A stretch of DNA of 47,141 bases from Paucilactobacillus vaccinostercus DSM 20634 (GCF_001436295.1 NZ_AYYY01000002.1:1-47141); one strand, 5' to 3'. Shown: positions 25,407 to 33,744, counted from the first letter of the stretch. The notes: generated by a model from the sequence alone, not told the origin. A program made the numbers and translations.

Positions 25407-26723
25407 ATGAATTCGACAGATATTCTAAGTGCCAGAAAGAAAGTACGCTGGCATATTCTCCCTTATCTTTTCATCATTTATTTTGTTGCTTTCCTAGATA
25501 GAAGTAGTATTACCTACGCTTCTATTGGTGGAATGGATCAATCACTAGGATTAACAGCAACAACATATGGATTTATTGCCGGAATATTTTTTATCGGATA
25601 CTTTGTGTTCGGAGTTCCAGGAAATATGATTCTTGAAAAGGTCGGGGCTCGTAAATGGATTGGTCTAATTTTAGTACTCTGGGGTGCAGTAACCTTGCTG
25701 ACTGCATTTGTTCATTCAGCAGTTGAACTGACGACGCTGCGCTTTTTCTTAGGCGTGTTCGAAGCAGCTCTGTTTCCAGGTATGACTTTGATAATTACGT
25801 ACTGGGTACGATCCGCTGATCGTGCTGGAGCCGTCGCACTTTTCATGATAGCTCCTCCGCTAGCGAATTCATTTGGAGCACCACTAGCCACATGGATTAT
25901 CACACACATTCACATGGCTCTTGATTTAGCTGGATGGCGTTGGTTATTTTTGATCGTTGGTATTCCAGCTGTATTATTAGGCTTCTTTACTTTTTGGTAT
26001 CTAGCAGATAATCCAAATAAAGCTAGCTGGTTAACGCAAGATGAAAAGAAAGCCCTCAATGAAGAGTTAGCCTTTGATGCAAAACTAACTGAAGATAATA
26101 AAGTTCAAGGTGCTCCATTCAAAGAGGCGTTCACCAATGGTCGCGTTTGGAAAATGACATTCATCAACGTTTTTTATGTTGTGGGATTATATGGATTAAC
26201 GTTTTGGTTACCACAAATGATTGGTGAATTATCTTCCAAGTTTTCTACCATGACTATTGGATGGTTAACTGCCGCGCCATACTTACTCGGTGCCATTGCT
26301 CTAGTCCTAAACTCACGCCATTCAGATTCAACACACGAACGGATTTGGCATACTGCCTGTGGCGCTTTTCTAGGTGGTATTGGCTTTATCGGTGCCGCAT
26401 TAACTGGCCATATGCCATGGGTCGCCATGGGATTCTTATGCTTAGCCGCCATCGGTATTTATGCATGGTCCGGGCCATATTGGGCAATTACAACAATGAT
26501 GGACCCTCGCATTGCCGCAATTGGCTTAGGAATTGTCAATGCATTAGGTAATTTAGGTGGTTTTGTCGGTCCATATGCTGTTGGTTGGCTAAAAGATTCC
26601 ACAGGTTCACAAATTACCGCAATGATTTTCCTGGCCACGTCTTTAATCTTAGCAGGTTTAATCGTACTATCGTTACGCCGTGGTAATGATCCAGTAAAAA
26701 AAGTAGAACAACAAGAACTTTAA
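25407..26723 (+). CDS. MFS transporter, anion:cation symporter (ACS)-like
   Basis: A 438-residue, 12-helix carrier. The first helix IIYFVAFLDRSSITYASI, then YFVFGVPGNMILEKVGARKWIG (the GxLxDRxGxR-type loop), and RFFLGVFEAALFPGMTLIITYWV are typical of the ACS family, which carries hexuronates, aldonates, tartrate, phthalates and similar organic anions. AAGGAGG stands seven bases before the ATG. It is first in a four-gene operon with a dehydrogenase, HIT protein and D-lyxose isomerase, so the substrate is probably a sugar acid, polyol or related compound entering that pathway. The specific substrate cannot be told from the sequence. Confidence 0.88.
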   Translation: MNSTDILSARKKVRWHILPYLFIIYFVAFLDRSSITYASIGGMDQSLGLTATTYGFIAGIFFIGYFVFGVPGNMILEKVGARKWIGLILVLWGAVTLLTAFVHSAVELTTLRFFLGVFEAALFPGMTLIITYWVRSADRAGAVALFMIAPPLANSFGAPLATWIITHIHMALDLAGWRWLFLIVGIPAVLLGFFTFWYLADNPNKASWLTQDEKKALNEELAFDAKLTEDNKVQGAPFKEAFTNGRVWKMTFINVFYVVGLYGLTFWLPQMIGELSSKFSTMTIGWLTAAPYLLGAIALVLNSRHSDSTHERIWHTACGAFLGGIGFIGAALTGHMPWVAMGFLCLAAIGIYAWSGPYWAITTMMDPRIAAIGLGIVNALGNLGGFVGPYAVGWLKDSTGSQITAMIFLATSLILAGLIVLSLRRGNDPVKKVEQQEL

Positions 26724-26744
26724 TTATTTAGGAGGAATTTAATT

Positions 26745-27848
26745 ATGAGTGTACGTAAAATGGAAGTTCCTGAAATGGAATGGGTAGATCAAAAAGAAGC
26801 CGGAACTCAACAAGTAGCCGTTATGGAAAAAATTGGAACTGTTGATATCAAATATGCAAAAATTCCACATGCCAAGAGTGGTGAAATTCGTGTCGATGTT
26901 AAATGGGTTGGAATTTGTGGTAGTGACCTCGAAGTTTATCGCGGTGCTCGCACCCCAGAATTCTTGAGTTATCCAATGAGATTGGGACATGAAGTTGCCG
27001 GAATTGTTGATGAAGTTGGTCCAGACGTTGTTGGTATTAACGTTGGTGATCATGTTTCTCTCCGTTATGTATGGGGTGCTTTTGCTGAATATATTACTTG
27101 TGATCCATTTTCAGCAGTTGTACTACCAAAAGAATTTCCACTAATGCATGGTTCTCTAATTGAAATTACTCCAACCATTCAAACCGGTATGGAGCGAGCT
27201 GACATCAATCAAGCCAAAAATGTTCTTATCATGGGACAAGGTGTAAGTGGGTTGCAACTTACTCAATTTGCTCATCTATATAGTCCACGAAATTTGGTCG
27301 TTACAGACTTGTTTGACGAAAAGCTAGAAATTGCAAAAGAATTTGGCGCTAATAAAACTTATAAAATTCCTTCAGAAGATACTCCAACCATGGATGTAGT
27401 CGGCAAAGATTTCCCTGATGGTTTTGACGTTGTCATTCCCGCTCGTCTCGAAGGTGATTCAGTGATTGATGCTCTGGACTGTTGCGCTCAAGATGCACGA
27501 CTAATTATGTATGGCGGTATTGGTAAAACAAGTAAAACCATTGATTTCTTCAAAATGCATCGTCGACGTGTTGATATCTTAACCACCGAACCTAAGCGTG
27601 ACGTTGATAATCATGATTTATTCCGTCGGGGTCGTGATATGGTTATTAATGGTTTGATTAATACTGAAAAAACAGTCACAAATATTTTCCCACTTTCAAA
27701 GATTGGAGAAGCCTTTTCACTTCGGAATCAAACACGTGGTGATGTGATTCATGTCATGATTGACTGCGATTCAACACATGATGATGGCCGTTACGAAAAC
27801 GGTAATATTCCAGAAGGCGTGAATAAAGCCACTAGTGAGGACAAGTAA
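26745..27848 (+). CDS. Medium-chain zinc-type dehydrogenase lacking the structural zinc lobe
   Basis: A 367-residue dehydrogenase of the sorbitol/threonine dehydrogenase group. The catalytic zinc site is visible as C58 (GICGSD), H82 and E83 (LGHEVAG), and E140 (SLIEITPT). The nucleotide-binding loop is MGQGVSGL (163-170). Where most relatives have a four-cysteine structural zinc lobe, this protein goes directly from GDHVSLRYVWGAFAEYI to the substrate domain, so the lobe is missing. It probably oxidises a secondary alcohol of a polyol or sugar acid. AGGAGG precedes the ATG. It follows the MFS gene by 21 bp and is 2 bp from the HIT gene, so the operon is tight. Confidence 0.85.
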   Translation: MSVRKMEVPEMEWVDQKEAGTQQVAVMEKIGTVDIKYAKIPHAKSGEIRVDVKWVGICGSDLEVYRGARTPEFLSYPMRLGHEVAGIVDEVGPDVVGINVGDHVSLRYVWGAFAEYITCDPFSAVVLPKEFPLMHGSLIEITPTIQTGMERADINQAKNVLIMGQGVSGLQLTQFAHLYSPRNLVVTDLFDEKLEIAKEFGANKTYKIPSEDTPTMDVVGKDFPDGFDVVIPARLEGDSVIDALDCCAQDARLIMYGGIGKTSKTIDFFKMHRRRVDILTTEPKRDVDNHDLFRRGRDMVINGLINTEKTVTNIFPLSKIGEAFSLRNQTRGDVIHVMIDCDSTHDDGRYENGNIPEGVNKATSEDK

Positions 27849-27850
27849 CA

Positions 27851-28309
27851 ATGAACAATCGATTTAGGGACAATTGCTTTTATTGTGAGCACAATCAAAC
27901 TATGCATGAAAGAATGATTCCAATTATCACCTTTGATGCAACAACAGTATATTTAAATAGAGACCAAACACACCCGGGACGGGTTATTGTAGCACTTAAT
28001 TGGCACGTTGATGAAATTTTTGAACTAACTAGTGAACAACGTTTTGAATTTATTCAAGAAGTTTCGTTTACCGCTAAAACCATAAAAAAACACTACAATG
28101 CATCAAAAATCAATTTCGGAATTTATGGTGATACAGTGTCACATTTGCATGTTCACATCGTACCAAAATTACCGACAAATGATGACTGGGATGATGCATT
28201 CGTCAATAATCCAAGCAACCCTCAATATTTAGATGATGATGAATATCAAAAAATAAGGGTCATCTTAAGAAAGGAACTAGAAAAAGCCTATGAAACGATC
28301 AAAAATTAA
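27851..28309 (+). CDS. HIT-family protein (histidine triad hydrolase/transferase)
   Basis: A 152-residue HIT protein. The triad is SHLHVHIVPK (H98, H100, H102), the catalytic motif HxHxHxx. The N-terminal CFYCEHN (Cys9, Cys12) is a common zinc pair in the family. Family members cleave or transfer nucleoside phosphates from nucleotide-linked substrates. It is wedged in a sugar operon between a dehydrogenase and a D-lyxose isomerase, and its last 20 bases overlap the isomerase start, so it is translationally coupled. Why an AMP-type hydrolase is needed here is unknown; it could act on a nucleotidylated sugar or be a repair enzyme. Confidence 0.9.
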   Translation: MNNRFRDNCFYCEHNQTMHERMIPIITFDATTVYLNRDQTHPGRVIVALNWHVDEIFELTSEQRFEFIQEVSFTAKTIKKHYNASKINFGIYGDTVSHLHVHIVPKLPTNDDWDDAFVNNPSNPQYLDDDEYQKIRVILRKELEKAYETIKN

Positions 28310-28982
28310 TGAAATAATAGACGATACAATTATTTTTGCAAAAGAACGTGGACTATATTTACCACCTTTTGCGTACTGGAATATGGATAATTGGGATTCA
28401 GCCGATAGCTCATATCAAGAAATTATTGATAATATGCTTGGTTGGGATGTTACCGACTTCAATGAAGGACATTACTTTAAACGTGGATTAACAACTTTTA
28501 CATTCCGTAATGGTAACTTCAATAATAAAGAAAAGTATCCCAAGCCATATTGTGAAAAACTATTAATTGTTGAAGATGGACAAGAACTTCCCTTCCATTT
28601 TCATTGGTATAAAGAAGAAGATATCATTAACCGCGGTGGCGGAACACTAGAACTAACGCTCTATAATTCAACACCAGATGAAGAATTTGATACTGATAGT
28701 GAAGTCACCGTTGTTATGGATGGTCATCATATCACTGTGCCAGCAGGGACAACATTAGAACTCCTCCCAGGAGAAAGTATCACTTTGACACAAAAAATTT
28801 ATCATCGTTGGCGTGGTCAAAAAGGGACAGGAAAAATTATGTTATTTGAAGTTTCTTCTACGAATGACGATAATACGGACAATAGATTTTATGAAAAGTT
28901 ACCCAGAATTCCATCGATTGATGAAGACACTGCAGCTACACATCTAATTTTTGACGACTATAAGAAGTTACACTTAAAATAG
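28290..28982 (+). CDS. D-lyxose isomerase (DUF1498 cupin)
   Basis: A 230-residue cupin isomerase. The metal ligands H103, H105 and E110 in PFHFHWYKEED, and H172 in KIYHRWRG, match the positions known for the E. coli O157 D-lyxose isomerase (H103, H105, E110, H171, from memory). INRGGGTLELTLYNS is also typical. The enzyme converts D-lyxose to D-xylulose and often D-mannose to D-fructose. It starts inside the HIT gene (20-bp overlap). It is the last gene of the operon. A dehydrogenase plus this isomerase suggests a route from a polyol or aldose to D-xylulose; a kinase is not nearby. Confidence 0.9.
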   Translation: MKRSKINEIIDDTIIFAKERGLYLPPFAYWNMDNWDSADSSYQEIIDNMLGWDVTDFNEGHYFKRGLTTFTFRNGNFNNKEKYPKPYCEKLLIVEDGQELPFHFHWYKEEDIINRGGGTLELTLYNSTPDEEFDTDSEVTVVMDGHHITVPAGTTLELLPGESITLTQKIYHRWRGQKGTGKIMLFEVSSTNDDNTDNRFYEKLPRIPSIDEDTAATHLIFDDYKKLHLK

Positions 28983-29076
28983 TTTATTTTATTAGTTAAT
29001 CAACTTACAATTATTCACTGATTCAGATCAACTACTAGCTCCCACTTAATCTGAAAGTTAAACAACAGTATTTAGG

Positions 29077-29108
29077 CTTTCCTGTGTTCTTAACGGGAAA
29101 GTTTTTTT
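29077..29108 (+). terminator. Terminator of the lyxose isomerase operon
   Basis: CTTTCCTG (29077-29084) pairs with CGGGAAAG (29094-29101) around a 9-base loop, followed by TTTTTTT. The remainder of 28983-29265 holds a promoter and nothing else visible. Confidence 0.8.
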
Positions 29109-29190
29109 AATTAAAAATTATGTACTTATTTTTTCGATTCAATAAAGCCGGCCCATATTCACCACCAATTATTCTCATCCACTTCCCATC

Positions 29191-29220
29191 TTGACAATCG
29201 CCCATTACAGCCGGTATGCT
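29191..29220 (+). promoter_or_regulatory. Promoter of the epimerase-like aminotransferase
   Basis: A consensus TTGACA (29191-29196) and a TATGCT box (29215-29220) are separated by 18 bp, about 45 bases upstream of the start. Confidence 0.5.
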
Positions 29221-29265
29221 GGTAACAATTTAATGAGTTTCTAATATAAGAAATGAGGTTTTAAT

Positions 29266-30618
29266 ATGGTTTGGGAAAACAAGCTGGGCGACCAATTGTT
29301 CCATGAAAACATGAACAATATCGCCCCCACGGGGATTATTCAATACTACAATTTAGTGATTAAAGAAGCCCGTGGCGCTGCCGTCACTGACGTGGCTGGC
29401 AAGCAATACATCGACTTATTGGGAAGTGCTTCGGCCGCTAACATTGGACACAATCATCCCCATCTAACGGAAGCACTCAAAGCCCAAATCGATAAACTCG
29501 TTAGCTACGACGTTGGCTACTTCACCAATCCTACCAGCATCGCACTAGGTGAACGCCTAACACAAATTGCCCCCGGCAATTCTGCGCGTAAAGTCTCATT
29601 TGGAACATCCGGATCAGACGCCAACGATGGCATTATCAAGTTCGCACGGGCCGCAACGGGGCGGTCCTACATTGTGTCATATGAAAATGCGTATCATGGG
29701 TCAACATTTGGAGCGTTGACCGTTGGTGCTTGTGATGTTGACATGGTTCGAAAAGTCGGTCCGCTAGTCCCCAACGTCGTCCACGTCCCCTACCCAGACA
29801 CCTATCGGCACATGGCCGGCGAAGACGAGCATGCGATTGCGCAACGCTACTTTGCGGCTTTCAAGCGTCCATTTGAAACCTACTTACCTGCCGAGGAGGT
29901 TGCCTGCGTGCTCATGGAACCTATTCAGGGAGACTCGGGCATTATCAAACCACCGGCTGAATACGTCCACTTAGTTTACGATTTCTGCCAAGCCAATGGA
30001 ATCCTCTTTGCGGTTGATGAAATCAACCAAGGACTCGGACGTGCTGGTAAGATGTGGTCAATCGAACACTTTGATATCGAACCAGATCTTATTTCTACTG
30101 GAAAATCACTCGCCACCGGACTGCCACTGAGCGCTGTGATCGGTAAAAGTGACATCATGGATGCGCTTGGAACCTCTGCCCACGTCTTCACGGCCGGAGG
30201 AAATCCACTTTGTGCGGCCGCTTCGATGGCCACGCTTGATGTGATCGAGGACGAACACCTGCCTGAAAAGTCGGCCAAAGATGGCGAATACGCAAAAGCC
30301 CAGTTTCTCAAGTTTATGGATCAGTACGAATTCATCGGTGACGTTCGGATGTACGGCTTAAACGGCGGAATCGAGATCGTGAAAGATCGTGAAACAAAGG
30401 AACCTGATAATGACGCAGCAGCCCACATTATCTTCCGGGCCTTCCAAAAGGGTCTCATCCTCGTTAAGTTAAATGGCAACGTCCTACGCTTCCAGCCACC
30501 TCTGGTCATCACCCGCGACCAACTCGATCAGGTCTTTACCATCATGGCAGAAGTTTTTGATGACTTTGAACATGGTCGAATCGAATTACCAGATGAATTA
30601 AAAAACATGGTGTGGTAA
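29266..30618 (+). CDS. Class III PLP enzyme, isoleucine 2-epimerase-like
   Basis: A 450-residue class III aminotransferase-fold enzyme. K280 in STGKSLATG forms the Schiff base and D251-E252 in AVDEINQGLGR contacts the pyridine ring. GTSGSDANDG (113-122) binds phosphate. Length, the lysine position and long stretches such as VVHVPYPD-Y, EPIQGD-GIIK-P and the NGGIE(I/L)VKD region match what I recall of the isoleucine 2-epimerase of Lactobacillus buchneri (also 450 residues, Lys280). That enzyme racemises branched-chain and other nonpolar amino acids rather than transaminating. GABA or ornithine aminotransferase is therefore less likely. A single gene with its own promoter and terminator. The exact amino acid is not known. 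Confidence 0.75.
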   Translation: MVWENKLGDQLFHENMNNIAPTGIIQYYNLVIKEARGAAVTDVAGKQYIDLLGSASAANIGHNHPHLTEALKAQIDKLVSYDVGYFTNPTSIALGERLTQIAPGNSARKVSFGTSGSDANDGIIKFARAATGRSYIVSYENAYHGSTFGALTVGACDVDMVRKVGPLVPNVVHVPYPDTYRHMAGEDEHAIAQRYFAAFKRPFETYLPAEEVACVLMEPIQGDSGIIKPPAEYVHLVYDFCQANGILFAVDEINQGLGRAGKMWSIEHFDIEPDLISTGKSLATGLPLSAVIGKSDIMDALGTSAHVFTAGGNPLCAAASMATLDVIEDEHLPEKSAKDGEYAKAQFLKFMDQYEFIGDVRMYGLNGGIEIVKDRETKEPDNDAAAHIIFRAFQKGLILVKLNGNVLRFQPPLVITRDQLDQVFTIMAEVFDDFEHGRIELPDELKNMVW

Positions 30619-30640
30619 GCACAATAGAATAGTGACTTGA

Positions 30641-30675
30641 AAGACCAAGAAACGAACGTGTTTCTTGGCCTTTTG
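30641..30675 (+). terminator. Terminator after the epimerase-like gene
   Basis: CCAAGAAAC (30645-30653) pairs with GTTTCTTGG (30660-30668), extended by flanking A/T pairs, followed by TTTT. Confidence 0.75.
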
Positions 30676-30783
30676 TATTCTAACAATACCACTTGATCAC
30701 GCTTACCAACCTCTTAGACAATTGCTATTTACGTCAATCACAAAATATGGTGTACTAAACAACGCGAAAGGATGTGGGTCACA

Positions 30784-31233
30784 TTGAAAGTAAGAGTGGA
30801 AAAGGATGCCAGTTTGACAGAACCAGAACTTATCATCCGAACTCCAACTGAAACACCCATGATTGAACAACTAAAAACGACCCTTGAGAAACAATTACAG
30901 CATCAACAGACAATCACTGCCTGGCTCAAAGAAAGTCAGGTCTATGTGCCCGTTGATGATATTTTATTTCTCGAATCGGCAGATCGACATGTCATTGCTC
31001 ATACGATCGATGATATGTACACAACACACGATCATTTATACGAACTTGAACAATCGTTGCCCAAGCAGTTTATTAGAATTTCGAAGTCTGCAATTGTTAA
31101 CGTCTATCAAATTCGGTCAATAACACGATCAATTTCAACATACTTAGTGACATTTCAAAAAACTAATAAGCAAGTTTACGCATCACGCAGGTATTATAAA
31201 ACACTAAAAACGCATTTAGAGAAAATGAGGTAA
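30784..31233 (+). CDS. LytTR DNA-binding regulator
   Basis: A 149-residue protein. Its C-terminal two-thirds is a LytTR domain (VYVPVDDILFLESADRHVIAHT, LYELEQSLPKQFIRISKSAIVNVYQIRSI), and the N-terminus has MKVRVEKDASLTEPELIIR, found in stand-alone LytTR proteins of lactobacilli. The start is chosen as the TTG at 30784, which has AAAGGA about 11 bases upstream; the ATG at 30772 has AAGG directly against it and is unlikely. It has no receiver domain, so it acts as a one-component regulator. Its stop overlaps the ATG of the LiaF-like gene by one base, so the pair is one unit. Confidence 0.88.
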   Translation: MKVRVEKDASLTEPELIIRTPTETPMIEQLKTTLEKQLQHQQTITAWLKESQVYVPVDDILFLESADRHVIAHTIDDMYTTHDHLYELEQSLPKQFIRISKSAIVNVYQIRSITRSISTYLVTFQKTNKQVYASRRYYKTLKTHLEKMR

Positions 31234-31970
31234 TGAAAATGAAACAACAACGTTGGTTTTGGGGAATCTTTTTTATTTTAGGAGCTGCTATTCTCGTATC
31301 TACCAAAATGCACTGGCTCACTTACACAGCCGGTACATTCACGATCATCGCATCCATCGTATTACTCGCAATTTTTATTAAGAGCATTCTTTCATTAACA
31401 ATCCCAGGCATCGTATTTTCCGCGGCTTTCGCTAGTATGCTCTACGCGCAACCACTCGGAATTACAGCCCTGGTGCCATGGACAGTTTTGGGCACGGCTT
31501 TACTTCTTAGCATTGGCTTATCCCTCATCTTTTCCCCATATAGTTGGCACCACCGCTTTAAATCACATCACAATATGTACCATCATCACGCTAATCGAAA
31601 TCACTCCCAGTGGCAAACGGATACCCCACAAAAAAACGACCCTACCACGGTAAACATGACCGTTAGTATGAGTAACAGCATTCGCTACGTTCAATCTGAA
31701 GATTTACGTGTATTAAATGCTGATATCTATATGGGTGGTGCCAAAATTTATCTGGATAAAGCCCAAATCAAAGATCAGGCGACTATGAACCTAAACGTTG
31801 AACTAGGGGGCTTGGAATTATACATGCCACGCGATTGGAACGTCAAAATTCAAGATGATGTCTTTCTGAGTGGCATTGAAGAAAAGGGGCTGGCGAATAC
31901 TAAAACCGGACCAACAGTCACGCTTCAAGGACGCCTCCGGATGTCTGGACTCACTATTATTTACGTCTAG
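31233..31970 (+). CDS. LiaF-like membrane protein
   Basis: A 245-residue protein. Four hydrophobic segments (about 10-28, 32-52, 56-76, 80-102) are followed by a histidine-rich linker (HHRFKSHHNMYHHHANRNH) and a C-terminal beta-rich domain (about 150-245, VLNADIYMGGAKIYLDKAQI...GGLELYMPRDWNVKI) of the LiaF/DUF2154 type, which in Bacillus restrains the cell-wall stress response. Co-occurrence with a LytTR gene is common in lactobacilli, where the pair is thought to respond to envelope stress. Right after its stop lies an 81-bp remnant of the DUF4097 gene. Confidence 0.8.
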   Translation: MKMKQQRWFWGIFFILGAAILVSTKMHWLTYTAGTFTIIASIVLLAIFIKSILSLTIPGIVFSAAFASMLYAQPLGITALVPWTVLGTALLLSIGLSLIFSPYSWHHRFKSHHNMYHHHANRNHSQWQTDTPQKNDPTTVNMTVSMSNSIRYVQSEDLRVLNADIYMGGAKIYLDKAQIKDQATMNLNVELGGLELYMPRDWNVKIQDDVFLSGIEEKGLANTKTGPTVTLQGRLRMSGLTIIYV

Positions 31971-31971
31971 C

Positions 31972-32052
31972 CCTTCAGCCCAGTACGGCGTCAAAAGCCG
32001 GGGCCATTCCGGCACCATCACAATCGATTAACACGAAATTTACCAAATCGGT
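31972..32052 (+). repeat. 81-bp partial duplicate of the DUF4097 gene end
   Basis: 31972-32052 and 33522-33602 agree at 74 of 81 positions; the last 23 bases, including the stop codon and downstream flank, are identical. The second copy is the genuine end of the DUF4097 gene (PSAQYEVKGRAHSGTIKID). The first copy sits just after the liaF-like stop and encodes only a tail-like remnant. It is a relic of a tandem duplication with later deletion. Confidence 0.85.
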
Positions 32053-32074
32053 ATCAATCAAATTTAAAATTAGT

Positions 32075-32123
32075 TTGACACACACAGTAATATGTTGTAA
32101 ATTACTATTCGTCAAATAGTAAT
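32075..32123 (+). promoter_or_regulatory. padR promoter with a 23-bp operator
   Basis: A consensus TTGACA (32075-32080) and a TAAATT box (32098-32103) are 17 bp apart. A perfect inverted repeat, ATTACTATT (32101-32109) and AATAGTAAT (32115-32123) with a 5-bp centre, overlaps the -10 box and the start of transcription, where the PadR protein would repress its own gene. Confidence 0.7.
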
Positions 32124-32140
32124 CAGATTGGAGCAAATAC

Positions 32141-32494
32141 ATGACCACTCGACGTGATATTTCAAAAGACATGATCCGTGGCGCAACCGACGGTATCATC
32201 CTCAATATTTTGTCCCAGGGTGACTCGTACGGTTATCAAATGGTGCAACAAATTAAACAGCTTTCCAATGGTACCTACGAAATTAATGAGGCGACCCTCT
32301 ACACCGTTTTTCGCCGACTGAGTAAAAATGGCCTCATCGAAAGTTATTATGGCGATAAAACACAGGGTGGTCGACGCAAATACTATCATATTACCAATGT
32401 CGGTACCGAAGAACTCAATCAGTTTCATCAAGACTGGGCATTTGCGAAGGACATTATCACCAAATTAACGACAGGAGTGTTAAAAAATGATTAA
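32141..32494 (+). CDS. PadR-family transcriptional regulator
   Basis: A 117-residue winged-helix repressor. DMIRGATDGIILNILSQGDSYGYQMVQQI, then NEATLYTVFRRLSKNGLIESYYGDKTQGGRRKYYHITNVGTEEL, are the classic PadR motifs, and a short C-terminal helix provides the dimer arm. Its last bases overlap the next gene by 8 bp, so the two are translationally coupled. It likely responds to a phenolic or envelope stressor, and it probably represses its own operon through the palindrome upstream. Confidence 0.93.
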   Translation: MTTRRDISKDMIRGATDGIILNILSQGDSYGYQMVQQIKQLSNGTYEINEATLYTVFRRLSKNGLIESYYGDKTQGGRRKYYHITNVGTEELNQFHQDWAFAKDIITKLTTGVLKND

Positions 32495-33581
32495 TGAAGC
32501 TCTTATTACCGCTGCCCTAAACCCCATTTTTGCGGGCTATCCCCAAACCGATGATTTGATTGATCTTTACGACGAAGTTAAAACAGATGTCCGCGAGCAT
32601 GCCCAAGATTTGCTAGACAACCATGACGCCGCTTCCGCCCAAGAAGCTGTCAACATCGCTGTCAAAGAGTTGGGTGATCTGGCTGAACCGCTTCGGCTAA
32701 TCACTGCTACCCCCGAATCTGAAATTATCGCAACACCCAATTCTCAAGCCACAGTCGATCAAACTTTTTCACCTCAAGCAATTCATCAAATTTTTCTGGA
32801 CGCTGATTATGGTAATGTCCGAATTACCCCAAGCAGTGATCAACACATTCACATCCGGCAGTTTCAACGGCCGAAAACAGATTCTGGTCAATTACAGATT
32901 GCGCTGGTTCAAGATAGCATCCGCCTCACTGTTCCAGCCCCAAGTTGGCTTCAATACATGATTCCATTCCGCCACCCCACATCACTTGTCGAAATTAATT
33001 TACCGAGTGATTTCACTGGAACGCTCGATGTAGCTCTAAAATCGGGCTCATTGGTAGCACGTGATCTTGATAATCACACCGATGTAAAACTTAACCTTCG
33101 ATCCGGCAGCGCCAATCTGTCACGAAGTTCATTCGCGACGCTCAATGTTCGTCTCACCTCTGGTAGTATCAAAACCGATCAGGTGAGCGCCGACCAGTTC
33201 ACCGTCGACAATCATTCGGGTTCAATCAAAATGAGCAACACCACCGCTCAATTTGATATATTAGCCCACTCGGGTAGCGTCAAAGGAACAACCCTCACCG
33301 GAGCAGGCCGCTTCATGGCCCACTCGGGTTCGATTAAACTACACTGGACGCAGATGACCGGCGATATCAATTTAGAGGCTCATTCAGGCTCCATCAAGAG
33401 CGAACTACCACTCGATGAACCTTTCAAATTCAACCTCCAAGCAAAATCGGGGACGATTAAAGTCAATCGCCAAGCCATTTTTGATGTCCAGATAATCGGT
33501 GCTGCGATCGGAAAAACTGATCCTTCAGCCCAGTACGAAGTCAAAGGCCGGGCCCACTCCGGTACCATCAAAATCGATTAA
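32487..33581 (+). CDS. DUF4097-type beta-strand-repeat protein
   Basis: A 364-residue protein. Residues about 1-75 form a helical DUF1700-like domain (LIDLYDEVKTDVREHAQDLLDNHDAASAQEAVNIAVKELGDLAEPLRLI). The rest is a repetitive beta structure with repeats around HSGSIK / AHSGSVK / AHSGSIK / KSGTIK (about 225-360), predicted to form a beta-helix. No signal peptide or membrane segment is obvious. The PadR/DUF1700/DUF4097 arrangement is common in Firmicutes but the role is unknown. Its C-terminal end is duplicated downstream of the liaF-like gene. Confidence 0.8.
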   Translation: MINEALITAALNPIFAGYPQTDDLIDLYDEVKTDVREHAQDLLDNHDAASAQEAVNIAVKELGDLAEPLRLITATPESEIIATPNSQATVDQTFSPQAIHQIFLDADYGNVRITPSSDQHIHIRQFQRPKTDSGQLQIALVQDSIRLTVPAPSWLQYMIPFRHPTSLVEINLPSDFTGTLDVALKSGSLVARDLDNHTDVKLNLRSGSANLSRSSFATLNVRLTSGSIKTDQVSADQFTVDNHSGSIKMSNTTAQFDILAHSGSVKGTTLTGAGRFMAHSGSIKLHWTQMTGDINLEAHSGSIKSELPLDEPFKFNLQAKSGTIKVNRQAIFDVQIIGAAIGKTDPSAQYEVKGRAHSGTIKID

Positions 33582-33655
33582 CACGAAATTTACCAAATCG
33601 GTTCATTAGCTGTTTACATCACTAACTGATAGTGGGATAATCCTACTTGCTCTGT

Positions 33656-33703
33656 TTGACTGGCCGGTTAATGAACCGGAATACAAACGCGCTTTGTCGT
33701 TTG
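33656..33703 (+). promoter_or_regulatory. Candidate promoter and inverted repeats before the ABC transporter operon
   Basis: TTGACT (33656-33661) is followed by CCGGTTAATGAACCGG (arms 33664-33669 and 33674-33679) and a weak AATACA box (33680-33685). A second inverted repeat, CAAACG (33684-33689) and CGTTTG (33698-33703), lies just downstream. Either repeat may be an operator. Confidence 0.4.
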
Positions 33704-33744
33704 CAAATACAATTATTGAAACCTATTTATGGAGGAACTTTTAT

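Noticed and set aside
33522-33602. The repeat at 31972/33522 as a mobile element end
   Set aside because: One copy is coding sequence of DUF4097 with its own stop, there are no inverted ends or target duplications, so a broken gene duplication explains it better.
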